From contig CBDDAJ010000022.1 in NCBI GenBank assembly GCA_965224845.1, positions 62,001 to 126,000 on the forward strand: 64,000 nt of DNA. Reading direction: 5' to 3'. This DNA is from Wocania_A sp965224845. GTDB lineage: Bacteria; Bacteroidota; Bacteroidia; Flavobacteriales; Flavobacteriaceae. The first letter of the stretch is position 1. Each line of letters starts with the position of its first letter. Below are positions 34,072-43,115 of this stretch, piece by piece. The notes under the pieces were generated by a model. The model was not told the DNA's origin, searched no databases, and was given only the letters and a program-made list of their open reading frames with translations. Position numbers and translations under genes: made by a program.

Positions 34072-37000
34072 ATGAATAGTACAGTTTTTAAAGACGAGCT
34101 TAAAGTTTCAAATACAATGGATAAAATAAGAGGAGAACTAATCACTTTTAATAATGAAACTTACTACAAGATTTCCAATAGTGATAAAATGCGCCCATTT
34201 TTTATGAGCATTGTTAGTGATTCTAATCACTGGATGTTTATTTCTAGTAATGGAGGTTTAACCGCAGGTAGAAAAAATGCTGAATCATCTTTATTTCCAT
34301 ATTATACAGATGATAAAATCACTGAAATGGCTGAAATCACAGGGAGTAAGACAGTGTTTCATGTTAATTTAGAAGGCAAAACATATACTTGGGAACCGTT
34401 TTCTATGCGTCAAATGGGTACTTATAATACGCAAACCAACCTATACAAAAATATTCATGGCAATAAAATTGTTTTTGAAGAAAACAATATAGATTTAGGT
34501 CTAACATATAGGTATCAGTGGAATTCAAGTAATGTATTTGGTTTTGTAAAAAAATCAACTTTAATAAACCATAATACTTTAAATGTAGATGTTAGGGTTT
34601 TAGATGGATTACAAAATATACTACCAGCAAGTGTTACTTCTGATTTGCAGAATACCAGAAGCAACCTTGTAGATGCCTATAAAAAGAGCGAGCTTCAAAA
34701 AGAAGTTGGTTTAGGTATATATGCTCTAAGTTCTGTAATTGTAGACAAAGCAGAACCAAGTGAAGCGCTAAAGGCTAATACTGTGTGGTCCGCAGGATTA
34801 ATAAACCCTACCTATTTATTATCATCGTTGCAACTAGATAATTTTAGAAGAGGAGAATCTATTTATGAAGAAGTTGATGTTAAGGCTGAAAAGGGAGCAT
34901 ATTTTATTTCAACTCAAATTAATCTAGGATCTGAAGCAGAAAGAAGTTGGATATTTGTAGCAAATGTAAACCAGTCAATCTCTGATGTTGTTGAAATTTC
35001 TGAAATCATAAAAAAAGAAAATGATTTATTAAATTTAGTACAAGGCGATATTGATTTAGGAACTAAAAACTTAATTAATTTAACTACAGTTTCAGATGGC
35101 ATCCAGCTTACAGAAGATCCACTAACAAACACAAGACACTTTGCTAATACGCTTTTTAATATTATGAGAGGCGGTATTTTTGATGACGGATACACTATCG
35201 AGAAACAGGATTTTATAAAATATATATCTAAAGCAAATAAGGAAGTTTATAAAGAAAAAGAAAGAACATTAAGTGCTTTGCCTGATATATTTTCTTTAAC
35301 TGATATTAAGGATTTTGCTGAGAAAAGTAAAAACTACAATTTTAAACGATTGTGTTTAGAGTATTTGCCATTAAAATTTAGTAGAAGACATGGAGACCCG
35401 AGTAGACCATGGAATAAGTTTTCTATTAATACAAAAAATGAAGTAGATGGATCTAAAATTTTAGATTACGAAGGCAATTGGCGTGATATTTTTCAAAATT
35501 GGGAAGCCTTAGCACACTCATATCCTGAGTTTATTGAAGGTATGATATATAAGTTTTTAAATGCCACAACCTTTGAAGGCTATAACCCGTATCGTGTTAC
35601 AAAAGATGGCTTTGACTGGGAAGTTATTGAAGAGCATGACCCTTGGTCTTACATAGGGTATTGGGGCGATCATCAAATTATTTATCTTTTAAAATTCTTG
35701 GAATTCTCAGAAAATCATTATCCGGGAGGTTTAGAAAAACGATTTAATGAAGACGTTTTTGTATATGCCAATGTACCTTATAAAATAAAGAGTTATGCAA
35801 ATACTCTCATAAATCCTAAAGATACTATTGATTTTGATTATGATTTAGATTACAAAATCAATAAAAGTAGAGATAAAATTGGTGCAGATGGAGCTTTATT
35901 AGTAGACCAAAGCTCAAATATTTATAGGGTTAATTTAATTGAAAAACTGTTAGCTACTGTGTTATCTAAAGTGTCAAATTTTATTCCAGAAGGAGGTATT
36001 TGGCTCAATACACAGCGCCCAGAATGGAATGATGCAAATAATGCTTTAGTGGGCAATGGTGTGTCAATGGTTACACTAAATTATTTATACAGGTTTTTAG
36101 AGTTCTTTGAAAATATAATTACAAAATCTGAAACTAAACAAGTTAAAGTATCCCGAGAACTGGAAGAGTTTTTCAATAAAATTTTAGCAACTCTAGATGA
36201 TAACACTCACATTTTATTTGCTAAAATATCAGATGAAAATCGAAAAACTGTACTTGATGGTTTAGGCTTAGCTGGAAGCAATTATAGAGAAACTATTTAC
36301 AACAATGGATTTTCAAATTCAAAAGTAGAATTAAGTATCCATGCTGTTTCTCGTTTTATAACAGTTACAAAGCAATATTTAGAGCATAGTATAAAAGCCA
36401 ATAAGCGTAGTGATAATATGTATCATGCTTATAATTTGATGACTGTAGTTAATGATAATGAAGTATCAATTTCTCACTTACCAGAAATGTTAGAGGGACA
36501 AGTAGCGGCACTAAGTTCAGGTTATTTAACACCATCTGAAGCATTGCAACTACTTGATGGGCTAAAAAACAGTAAATTGTTTAGAAATGATCAGTATAGT
36601 TATATTCTCTACCCAGACAGAGAGCTACCTCGGTTTGATAAAAAGAATAATATTCCTGTAGATAAAGTTGAGCAATCTAGCTTATTAAAACAATTAATCG
36701 CAAATAATAATTGTCAGGTTATTGAGAAAGACGTTTTAGGAAATTATCACTTTAGCGGAAGCTTTAATAATGCGAATAGTTTACAGGAAGCTCTAAATGG
36801 TTTAGGAGACGAATATCAATTGTTAGTAGAAAAAGATACTGAGCTATTGCTTCAAATGTTCGAAAACATTTTTGATCATAAATCTTTTACAGGGCGTTCA
36901 GGAACATTCTTTGGTTATGAAGGTTTAGGCTCTATTTATTGGCATATGGTATCTAAGTTGTTATTAGCTGTTCAAGAAAATTGCTTGTTGGCAATAAACA

Positions 37001-37650
37001 ATAATGATGATGCTGTAGTAATTGGGAAGTTGTTTGACCATTATTACGAAATTAATGCGGGTATAGGAGTTCATAAATCACCAGAATTATATGGCGCATT
37101 TCCAACAGACCCTTATTCCCATACCCCGGCAACTAAAGGAGCACAGCAACCGGGGATGACAGGACAGGTGAAAGAAGATATATTATGCAGGTTTGGAGAA
37201 TTAGGAGTGTTTGTTAAAAACGGTAAGCTAGTGTTTAAACCAGGGCTATTACAGACAAAGGAATTTTTAAAGAAACCATCAATATTCAGTTTTACTAATG
37301 TTTCCAAGGCAAGACAAAGTGTAGCACTTGAAGCTGACTCATTATGTTTTACATATTGTCAGGTGCCAATTATATACAAGCGTTCAGAGCATGAACATTT
37401 GAAAGTTGTTTTTAATTCTGGCGAACAAGTTGAATTTGACAATAAAAGCCTTGACTTGATAACTTCAAAATCCATTTTTGAAAGACGGGGGGGAAGTAAA
37501 TCAAATTATTGTGAGTTTAAACAAATAAAAAGAAAAGAGCAGATAAGTTTAACAACCGTTTCTTATGAAAAACAATCCAATCATAATAGGTCTAATTTCA
37601 GTTTTAATTTTGGTCTTTGGATGTGTAAACGGAACAAAAAAAGAATCTGA
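34072..37650 (+). CDS. GH149-like beta-1,3-glucan phosphorylase, 3' end probably frameshifted
   Basis: As read, 1192 residues without signal peptide. It resembles GH94-clan phosphorylases in layout (N-terminal beta-sandwich with HWMFISSNGGLTAGRKNAES, then an (alpha/alpha)6 domain with GGIWLNTQRPEWNDANNALVG) and has the size of GH149, which phosphorolyses beta-1,3-glucans to alpha-glucose-1-phosphate. D in the EWNDAN block is a likely general acid. The frame overlaps the next gene by 86 bp. A run of seven G at 37487-37493 is the probable cause: with six G the protein would end ERRGEVNQIIVSLNK at 37528 (1151 residues), 36 bp before the next ATG. Cytoplasmic use of imported laminari-oligosaccharides is likely. 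Confidence 0.75.
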   Translation: MNSTVFKDELKVSNTMDKIRGELITFNNETYYKISNSDKMRPFFMSIVSDSNHWMFISSNGGLTAGRKNAESSLFPYYTDDKITEMAEITGSKTVFHVNLEGKTYTWEPFSMRQMGTYNTQTNLYKNIHGNKIVFEENNIDLGLTYRYQWNSSNVFGFVKKSTLINHNTLNVDVRVLDGLQNILPASVTSDLQNTRSNLVDAYKKSELQKEVGLGIYALSSVIVDKAEPSEALKANTVWSAGLINPTYLLSSLQLDNFRRGESIYEEVDVKAEKGAYFISTQINLGSEAERSWIFVANVNQSISDVVEISEIIKKENDLLNLVQGDIDLGTKNLINLTTVSDGIQLTEDPLTNTRHFANTLFNIMRGGIFDDGYTIEKQDFIKYISKANKEVYKEKERTLSALPDIFSLTDIKDFAEKSKNYNFKRLCLEYLPLKFSRRHGDPSRPWNKFSINTKNEVDGSKILDYEGNWRDIFQNWEALAHSYPEFIEGMIYKFLNATTFEGYNPYRVTKDGFDWEVIEEHDPWSYIGYWGDHQIIYLLKFLEFSENHYPGGLEKRFNEDVFVYANVPYKIKSYANTLINPKDTIDFDYDLDYKINKSRDKIGADGALLVDQSSNIYRVNLIEKLLATVLSKVSNFIPEGGIWLNTQRPEWNDANNALVGNGVSMVTLNYLYRFLEFFENIITKSETKQVKVSRELEEFFNKILATLDDNTHILFAKISDENRKTVLDGLGLAGSNYRETIYNNGFSNSKVELSIHAVSRFITVTKQYLEHSIKANKRSDNMYHAYNLMTVVNDNEVSISHLPEMLEGQVAALSSGYLTPSEALQLLDGLKNSKLFRNDQYSYILYPDRELPRFDKKNNIPVDKVEQSSLLKQLIANNNCQVIEKDVLGNYHFSGSFNNANSLQEALNGLGDEYQLLVEKDTELLLQMFENIFDHKSFTGRSGTFFGYEGLGSIYWHMVSKLLLAVQENCLLAINNNDDAVVIGKLFDHYYEINAGIGVHKSPELYGAFPTDPYSHTPATKGAQQPGMTGQVKEDILCRFGELGVFVKNGKLVFKPGLLQTKEFLKKPSIFSFTNVSKARQSVALEADSLCFTYCQVPIIYKRSEHEHLKVVFNSGEQVEFDNKSLDLITSKSIFERRGGSKSNYCEFKQIKRKEQISLTTVSYEKQSNHNRSNFSFNFGLWMCKRNKKRI

Positions 37651-38854
37651 AAACGTGACAAAAGTAAAAAACACTAAAGCAGCAGATATTTTAGGTAACC
37701 CTGAATATTTAGCTATTTCTTACGGAGGTTATCGTCAAAAAACTAGAGACATACAACCTACAATTCCTGAGCTAAAAGAAGATATGAAAATCTTATCAGC
37801 TATGGGTATTAAAATATTGCGAACTTATAATGTACAATTACAACAAGCTCCTAACTTATTGAAAGCGATAAGCGAATTAAAAAAGGAAGACGAAAGTTTT
37901 GAAATGTATGTTATGCTAGGGGCTTGGATAGATTGCCAAAATGCATGGACAGATATGGAACCTCATCATGAAGTTGAAAGTGAACAAAATGCTGGAGAAA
38001 TAGATAGAGCTGTAGCATTGGCAAAAACCTACCCAGATATAGTTAAAGTTATTGCTGTAGGTAATGAAGCTATGGTACGTTGGGCTACCAGTTATTTTGT
38101 GCGTCCTAAGGTTATTTTAAAGTGGGTAAATCATTTACAAGGATTAAAAAAAGCTGGAGAATTACCTAAGGATTTATGGATAACCAGTTCAGACGATTTC
38201 TCTTCTTGGGGTGGTGGAGATGCAAGCTATCATACCAAAGATTTAGAAGATTTAATAAAAGCAGTAGATTATATATCAATGCATACCTATCCAATGCATA
38301 ACTCGCATTATAACCCCGAGTTTTGGTTAGTTCCTGAAAATGAAATGAATTTATCGGCTAACGAAAAAGTTGAATTAGCAATGCAGCGCGCTTTAAAATT
38401 CTCTCAAAAACAATATGACAGTGTAACAAATTATGTGAAGAGCTTAGGGCTAAATAAGCCAATACATATAGGGGAAACAGGTTGGGCAACAATATCCAAT
38501 GGTCATTATGGTGTCAATGGTTCAAGAGCTACAGATGAATACAAATCTGGACGTTACCACCAACTTATGCGGGATTGGACAAATAAAGCCAAAATATCTT
38601 GTTTCTACTTTGAGGCTTTTGATGAACAATGGAAAGATTCACATAACTCAAAAGGGTCAGAAAATCACTTTGGTTTAATAAACTTAAAAGGAGAAGCAAA
38701 ATACGCTTTATGGGATTTGGTAGATAAAGGCGTTTTTAAAGGATTAACAAGAGATGGAAAACCAATAACTAAAACATATAAAGGCAATAAGGAATCATTA
38801 ATGAAAGATGTTTTTGTGCCTCCGTCTGTTATTGGGGTTGGAGTACCTCATTAA
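37565..38854 (+). CDS. GH17 beta-1,3-glucanase lipoprotein
   Basis: A 429-residue lipoprotein (MKNNPIIIGLISVLILVFGC). The (beta/alpha)8 barrel has KILSAMGIKILRTYNVQ, the acid/base E168 (AVGNEAMVRW) and the nucleophile E304 (HIGETGWAT), typical of GH17, with SMHTYPMHNSHYNP between. GH17 members in marine Bacteroidota laminarin loci cleave or transfer beta-1,3-linked glucose chains. It probably works in the periplasm on oligosaccharides brought in by SusCD. It is followed by GH30 at 9 bp. A second, signal-less GH17 is at 41980-42906. Confidence 0.92.
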   Translation: MKNNPIIIGLISVLILVFGCVNGTKKESENVTKVKNTKAADILGNPEYLAISYGGYRQKTRDIQPTIPELKEDMKILSAMGIKILRTYNVQLQQAPNLLKAISELKKEDESFEMYVMLGAWIDCQNAWTDMEPHHEVESEQNAGEIDRAVALAKTYPDIVKVIAVGNEAMVRWATSYFVRPKVILKWVNHLQGLKKAGELPKDLWITSSDDFSSWGGGDASYHTKDLEDLIKAVDYISMHTYPMHNSHYNPEFWLVPENEMNLSANEKVELAMQRALKFSQKQYDSVTNYVKSLGLNKPIHIGETGWATISNGHYGVNGSRATDEYKSGRYHQLMRDWTNKAKISCFYFEAFDEQWKDSHNSKGSENHFGLINLKGEAKYALWDLVDKGVFKGLTRDGKPITKTYKGNKESLMKDVFVPPSVIGVGVPH

Positions 38855-38863
38855 TAAAAAAGT

Positions 38864-40366
38864 ATGAAGATGAAACAACTAAAATATTATGTCTATTGTT
38901 TTTTGTTAATGACTATGAGTTGTAATAAAACAGATAATAAATTACAAGCTGACGTTTTTGAAACATCGGCTAAAGGGAATAAGTTAACCAGGCTAACTGA
39001 GTTTAAAAGTTTTGATAGTAAAGTGTCTATAGTTTTAAACCCAAAGCAAACATTTCAAACCATTTCTGGTTTTGGAGGTGCTTTTACAGAATCTTCAGCG
39101 TACTTACTAAATAAACTAAGTAAAAAAAATAGAGATACCATTTTAAGCGCCTACTTTGCTAAAGACGGTGCACGATATTCGCTTACAAGAACTCATATGA
39201 ATTCCTGCGATTTTTCGCTTACAAATTATTCATATACACCAGTTGAGGGGGATGTAAATTTAGAACATTTTACTATTGAAGAAGATAAAGAGGACCTAAT
39301 TCCTATGATAAAAGATGCTTTAAAAGTATCAGAAGACGGGTTCAATATATTTGCTTCACCATGGTCTGCAGCACCATGGATGAAAGATAATAACAGTTGG
39401 GTAGGAGGAAAGCTATTGCCTGAATACTATGATACTTGGGCGTTGTTCTTTTCAAAATATCTGGAAGCCTATAAAGCAGAAGGCATAGAAATATGGGGCT
39501 TCACAGTAGAGAATGAGCCTCATGGTAATGGTAATAATTGGGAGAGCATGCATTTTACTCCAAAGGAAATGACTGATTTTGTTCAATTTCATTTAGGACC
39601 AAAATTAGAGGCTGATGGTTATGGCGATAAAATCATTTTAGGGTACGACCAGAATAGAGCAGGCTTAAAAGAGTGGGTTGATGAAATGTATAGAGATGAA
39701 GCTTCTTCAAAATATTTTGACGGAACAGCCATTCACTGGTACGAAAGCACTTATGATTATTTTCCAGAAGCTTTACAATACGCACACAACAAAGCCCCCG
39801 AAAAATATTTAATTGAAACCGAAGGTTGTGTAGATTCTGAAGTGCCTAAATGGCAAGACGATGATTGGTACTGGAGAAAAGAAGCAACCGATTGGGGATG
39901 GGATTGGGCAGCCGAAGATGAGAAATACTTACATCCAAAATATGCGCCAGTAAATCGCTATGCCAGAGATATTATTGGCTGCCTTAATAATTGGGTTGAT
40001 GGTTGGGTAGATTGGAATATGGTTTTAGATACCCAAGGTGGGCCAAATTGGTTTAAAAACTGGTGCGTAGCTCCTGTAATTGTAGACCCGGAAAAAGATG
40101 AAGTTTATTTTACACCATTGTATTACACGATGGCTCATTTTAGTAAATATATAAGGCCGGATGCGAAAATTATTGGATTAGAAAACTCTGATGAAAAGTT
40201 AATGGCCACGGCAGCACAAAACCCGGATGGAACAATTTCGGTTGTATTATTTAATGAAACAGAAACCCCAAAAAGTATTAGCCTATCGATAAATGAAAAA
40301 ACAAAAGCAATCTCAATAGATGCGAAAGCTATTCAAACTATTGTGATTCCAAGCTTAAAGGAATAG
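38864..40366 (+). CDS. GH30 beta-glucosidase/beta-1,6-glucanase lipoprotein
   Basis: A 500-residue lipoprotein (signal ending LLMTMSC; ATG at 38864 or 38870). GH30 signatures: FQTISGFGGAFTESSAYLL near residue 65, the acid/base E218 (GFTVENEPHG) and the nucleophile E320 (LIETEGCVD), and a C-terminal beta-domain (TISVVLFNETETPKSISLS). GH30 enzymes in laminarin loci remove the beta-1,6-linked glucose side chains, which lets GH16/GH17 and the phosphorylase work on the main chain. The position between GH17 and the symporter fits. Confidence 0.92.
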   Translation: MKMKQLKYYVYCFLLMTMSCNKTDNKLQADVFETSAKGNKLTRLTEFKSFDSKVSIVLNPKQTFQTISGFGGAFTESSAYLLNKLSKKNRDTILSAYFAKDGARYSLTRTHMNSCDFSLTNYSYTPVEGDVNLEHFTIEEDKEDLIPMIKDALKVSEDGFNIFASPWSAAPWMKDNNSWVGGKLLPEYYDTWALFFSKYLEAYKAEGIEIWGFTVENEPHGNGNNWESMHFTPKEMTDFVQFHLGPKLEADGYGDKIILGYDQNRAGLKEWVDEMYRDEASSKYFDGTAIHWYESTYDYFPEALQYAHNKAPEKYLIETEGCVDSEVPKWQDDDWYWRKEATDWGWDWAAEDEKYLHPKYAPVNRYARDIIGCLNNWVDGWVDWNMVLDTQGGPNWFKNWCVAPVIVDPEKDEVYFTPLYYTMAHFSKYIRPDAKIIGLENSDEKLMATAAQNPDGTISVVLFNETETPKSISLSINEKTKAISIDAKAIQTIVIPSLKE

Positions 40367-40393
40367 AATATTAACTAACTAAAACCAAAAGAT

Positions 40394-41959
40394 ATGTCAG
40401 ATTATGTAACACCGAAGAAAGATAGAGTGCCATTGGGGCAAAAATCAGCATTTGGTGCTGGTCATTTTATATTGAATATTTTACCAGGAACACTAGGCGT
40501 TTTTATTCAATTCTTTTTATTAACAGCCTGGGGAGTTGATCCTTTATGGGCTGGTCTTTTGGGTGGGTTACCTAGGATATTTGATTCGATAACAGACCCT
40601 ATAATGGGGTTTATCTCTGATAATACTAAATCTAAATGGGGAAGGCGAAGACCATACATTTTTGTTGGAGCTATTATAAGTGGAATACTTTTCTTTTTAA
40701 TGTGGCAAATTGATGATAATGCATCACAGTCGTACATTATTTGGCATGTTATGATTATTCAATTACTATTCCTTATTGGTAATACTATGTTTGCTACACC
40801 ATTGGTAGGGCTTGGATATGAAATGACATCCGATTATAACGAGCGTACACGTTTAATGGCATTCTCTAATACTATGGGGCAAATTGCGTGGATGATTGTG
40901 CCTTGGCTTTATGTAATCATTCCAGACACCAATACATTTAATACCCAAACAGAAGGGGTACGTACCATGGCATTAATTGTAGGAGGAATGTGTATTGTCT
41001 TTGGAATTTTACCGGCACTTTTTTGTAAAGGAATTGATTCTTCTCACATGGAGAACCGAAAAGAGATTAATTTTAAAACACTTGTCTCTAACATGAAAGA
41101 GTTGCTTATAGGGATTAAGCAAGTGACTAAAAACAAGCCTTTTATGAAGCTTTGTGGAGCCACCTTTTTGGTGTTTAATGGCTTTCAATTGGTAGCAGCT
41201 TTTGGGGTTTTTATTATTGTGTTTTATATGTATAATGGTAGCTATGAAATGGCAGGAACCTGGCCAGCTTGGTTTAACACTATTAATGCTATTATTACAG
41301 CATTTATAGTGATACCAATAATTTCAAAAATGGCAAATAAATGGGGAAAAAGAAAAGCATTTTTAATTTCTACTGTTTTATCAATTATAGGGTATCTTTT
41401 AAAATGGTGGGGTTTTGATAAAGAATTAAACAGTCAATTTAATCAAACAGACTTTGGTCAAAGTTTGAATTCTGGAGTAGGATCTATTTTTGAAGCGATA
41501 AATCCGTTCCTGGATAGTGTAGGGATGTCATGGTTTAGTATAGACCCTGGTAGCGAAGTACCCTGGTTAATATTTTTACCAATTCCATTATTTGCTTTCG
41601 GAATGGGAGGTTTGTTTACATTAATGATGAGTATGACTGCCGATGTATGCGATTTAGATGAATTAGAAAATGGTATGCCAAGAAAAGAAGGAACCTTTGG
41701 AGCCATTTATTGGTTGATGGTTAAAATTGGTCAATCAATAGCACTTGTTTTAGGAGGAGTGATTCTAAGTATTGTTGGATTTGATCCAAATGTAACAGAG
41801 CAATCTATAGAAACTATGAATAATCTTAGAATAGCCGATATAATCGTTCCTTCTGGAACTGCTGCATTAGCCATATGGGTGATGTGGAAATATAGCCTTA
41901 ATGAAAAGAGAGCTAAAGAAATTAAAGCAGAATTAGTAAAACGAAGAGGAGAGTTGTAA
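40394..41959 (+). CDS. GPH-family sugar:cation symporter
   Basis: A 521-residue inner-membrane protein with about 12 hydrophobic segments. GPH (glycoside-pentoside-hexuronide) signatures: FDSITDPIMGFISDNTKSKWGRRRPYI after helix 2 (given here in its central part, DPIMGFISDNTKSKWGRR), and DVCDLDELENGMPRKEG in the second half. It probably carries glucose or laminari-oligosaccharides from periplasm to cytoplasm, where the GH149-like phosphorylase and the cytoplasmic GH17 are located. GH30 is 27 bp before it and GH17 20 bp after. Confidence 0.9.
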   Translation: MSDYVTPKKDRVPLGQKSAFGAGHFILNILPGTLGVFIQFFLLTAWGVDPLWAGLLGGLPRIFDSITDPIMGFISDNTKSKWGRRRPYIFVGAIISGILFFLMWQIDDNASQSYIIWHVMIIQLLFLIGNTMFATPLVGLGYEMTSDYNERTRLMAFSNTMGQIAWMIVPWLYVIIPDTNTFNTQTEGVRTMALIVGGMCIVFGILPALFCKGIDSSHMENRKEINFKTLVSNMKELLIGIKQVTKNKPFMKLCGATFLVFNGFQLVAAFGVFIIVFYMYNGSYEMAGTWPAWFNTINAIITAFIVIPIISKMANKWGKRKAFLISTVLSIIGYLLKWWGFDKELNSQFNQTDFGQSLNSGVGSIFEAINPFLDSVGMSWFSIDPGSEVPWLIFLPIPLFAFGMGGLFTLMMSMTADVCDLDELENGMPRKEGTFGAIYWLMVKIGQSIALVLGGVILSIVGFDPNVTEQSIETMNNLRIADIIVPSGTAALAIWVMWKYSLNEKRAKEIKAELVKRRGEL

Positions 41960-41979
41960 AAATTTAATAAGCAATAATT

Positions 41980-42906
41980 ATGTCATATAGAGCAGATAAA
42001 ATAATGTCTTTATCAGGAGGAAAACTTGATGGCAAAACAACAAAAGGATTACAAAATTTATATAAGCGTGTGCTAACTAATGGTATGCATGGGCTATGCT
42101 TTAGCCCTTATGAAGAGGGCCAGCAACCGGGAGATCAAATTACCGAAAAGCAAATTAGAAGACGCATGAAAATTATTAAGCCATATACTAAATGGATACG
42201 CTCTTTTTCATGTACTGATGGTAATGAGTTAATTCCAGTAATAGCAAAAGAGTATGGTATTAAAACTTTAGTTGGAGCTTGGTTAGGAGATGATGCAGAA
42301 ATTAATAAAAGAGAAATTTCAGGGCTTATAAAATTAGCTAAGGAAGGATATGTTGATATCGCTGCTGTAGGTAATGAGGTAATGTACCGTGGAGATTTAA
42401 CAGAAGAAGAACTTTTAAGGTTTATGTATCAAGTTAAAGAAGCTATTCCAAACATTCCAATGGGATATGTTGATGCCTATTATGAATTTACTCAAAGACC
42501 AAAAATAACAGAAGCTTGTGATGTGATTTTAGCAAATTGCTATCCGTATTGGGAAGGCTGTAGCAATGAGTACTCACTTATTTATATGAAAGATATGTTT
42601 AACCAAGCTGTTAGAGCAGCAAATGGTAAAAAAGTGATAATTTCAGAAACAGGATGGCCAAGTCAAGGTGAAGGGTTACAGGGGGCTATACCCACATTAG
42701 ATAATGCTATCAAGTATTTTATAAATACACAACAATGGTCTGCAGAGGAAGACATTGAGATTTTTTATTTCTCTTCTTTTGATGAATCATGGAAAGTTGG
42801 TGCTGAAGGCGATGTTGGAGCATTTTGGGGCTTATGGGATAAAGATGAAAAACCAAAATTTTATAGAAAGCCCTTACTAATAAAAAACAAAAAGATTTTT
42901 GTTTAA
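41980..42906 (+). CDS. GH17 family enzyme without signal peptide
   Basis: A 308-residue GH17 TIM barrel starting directly with MSYRADKIMSLSGGKLDG; no signal or lipobox. Acid/base E133 (AAVGNEVMYRG) and nucleophile E223 (IISETGWPSQGEG) are present. Between them CDVILANCYPYWEG is typical. It is shorter than the secreted GH17 (37565-38854) and is probably cytoplasmic, acting on imported laminari-oligosaccharides as hydrolase or transglycosylase alongside the GH149-like phosphorylase. Last gene of the catabolic run; a 209-bp gap follows. Confidence 0.9.
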   Translation: MSYRADKIMSLSGGKLDGKTTKGLQNLYKRVLTNGMHGLCFSPYEEGQQPGDQITEKQIRRRMKIIKPYTKWIRSFSCTDGNELIPVIAKEYGIKTLVGAWLGDDAEINKREISGLIKLAKEGYVDIAAVGNEVMYRGDLTEEELLRFMYQVKEAIPNIPMGYVDAYYEFTQRPKITEACDVILANCYPYWEGCSNEYSLIYMKDMFNQAVRAANGKKVIISETGWPSQGEGLQGAIPTLDNAIKYFINTQQWSAEEDIEIFYFSSFDESWKVGAEGDVGAFWGLWDKDEKPKFYRKPLLIKNKKIFV

Positions 42907-43115
42907 AATTCATTAAATAAAGCTTAAATTGAGATATAAAAGCCCATAATGGTATTAAGAAGGAGAACCCCCATACCAAAGGCTATGATTACAGTGGTTT
43001 GTGAAATTTTAAACAGATGAAATAAGACACCTGTTTTTTTAAGATTTAAAAAAGAGCAGTTGTGAATTTAATTGTTTTTAAAACATTCAGTATCTTAATT
43101 AAAAAAAATAAACAG

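Noticed and set aside
9425..42950. Similar short sequence ATATAAAA(A/G)CCCATAAT at about 9430 and 42935
   Set aside because: Only about 17 bases with a mismatch in AT-rich intergenic DNA, without shared context; chance cannot be excluded.
42961..42985. Possible further operator-like site (CCCCATACC) before the FG-GAP gene
   Set aside because: Single site without the 11-bp partner and without the downstream 14-mer.
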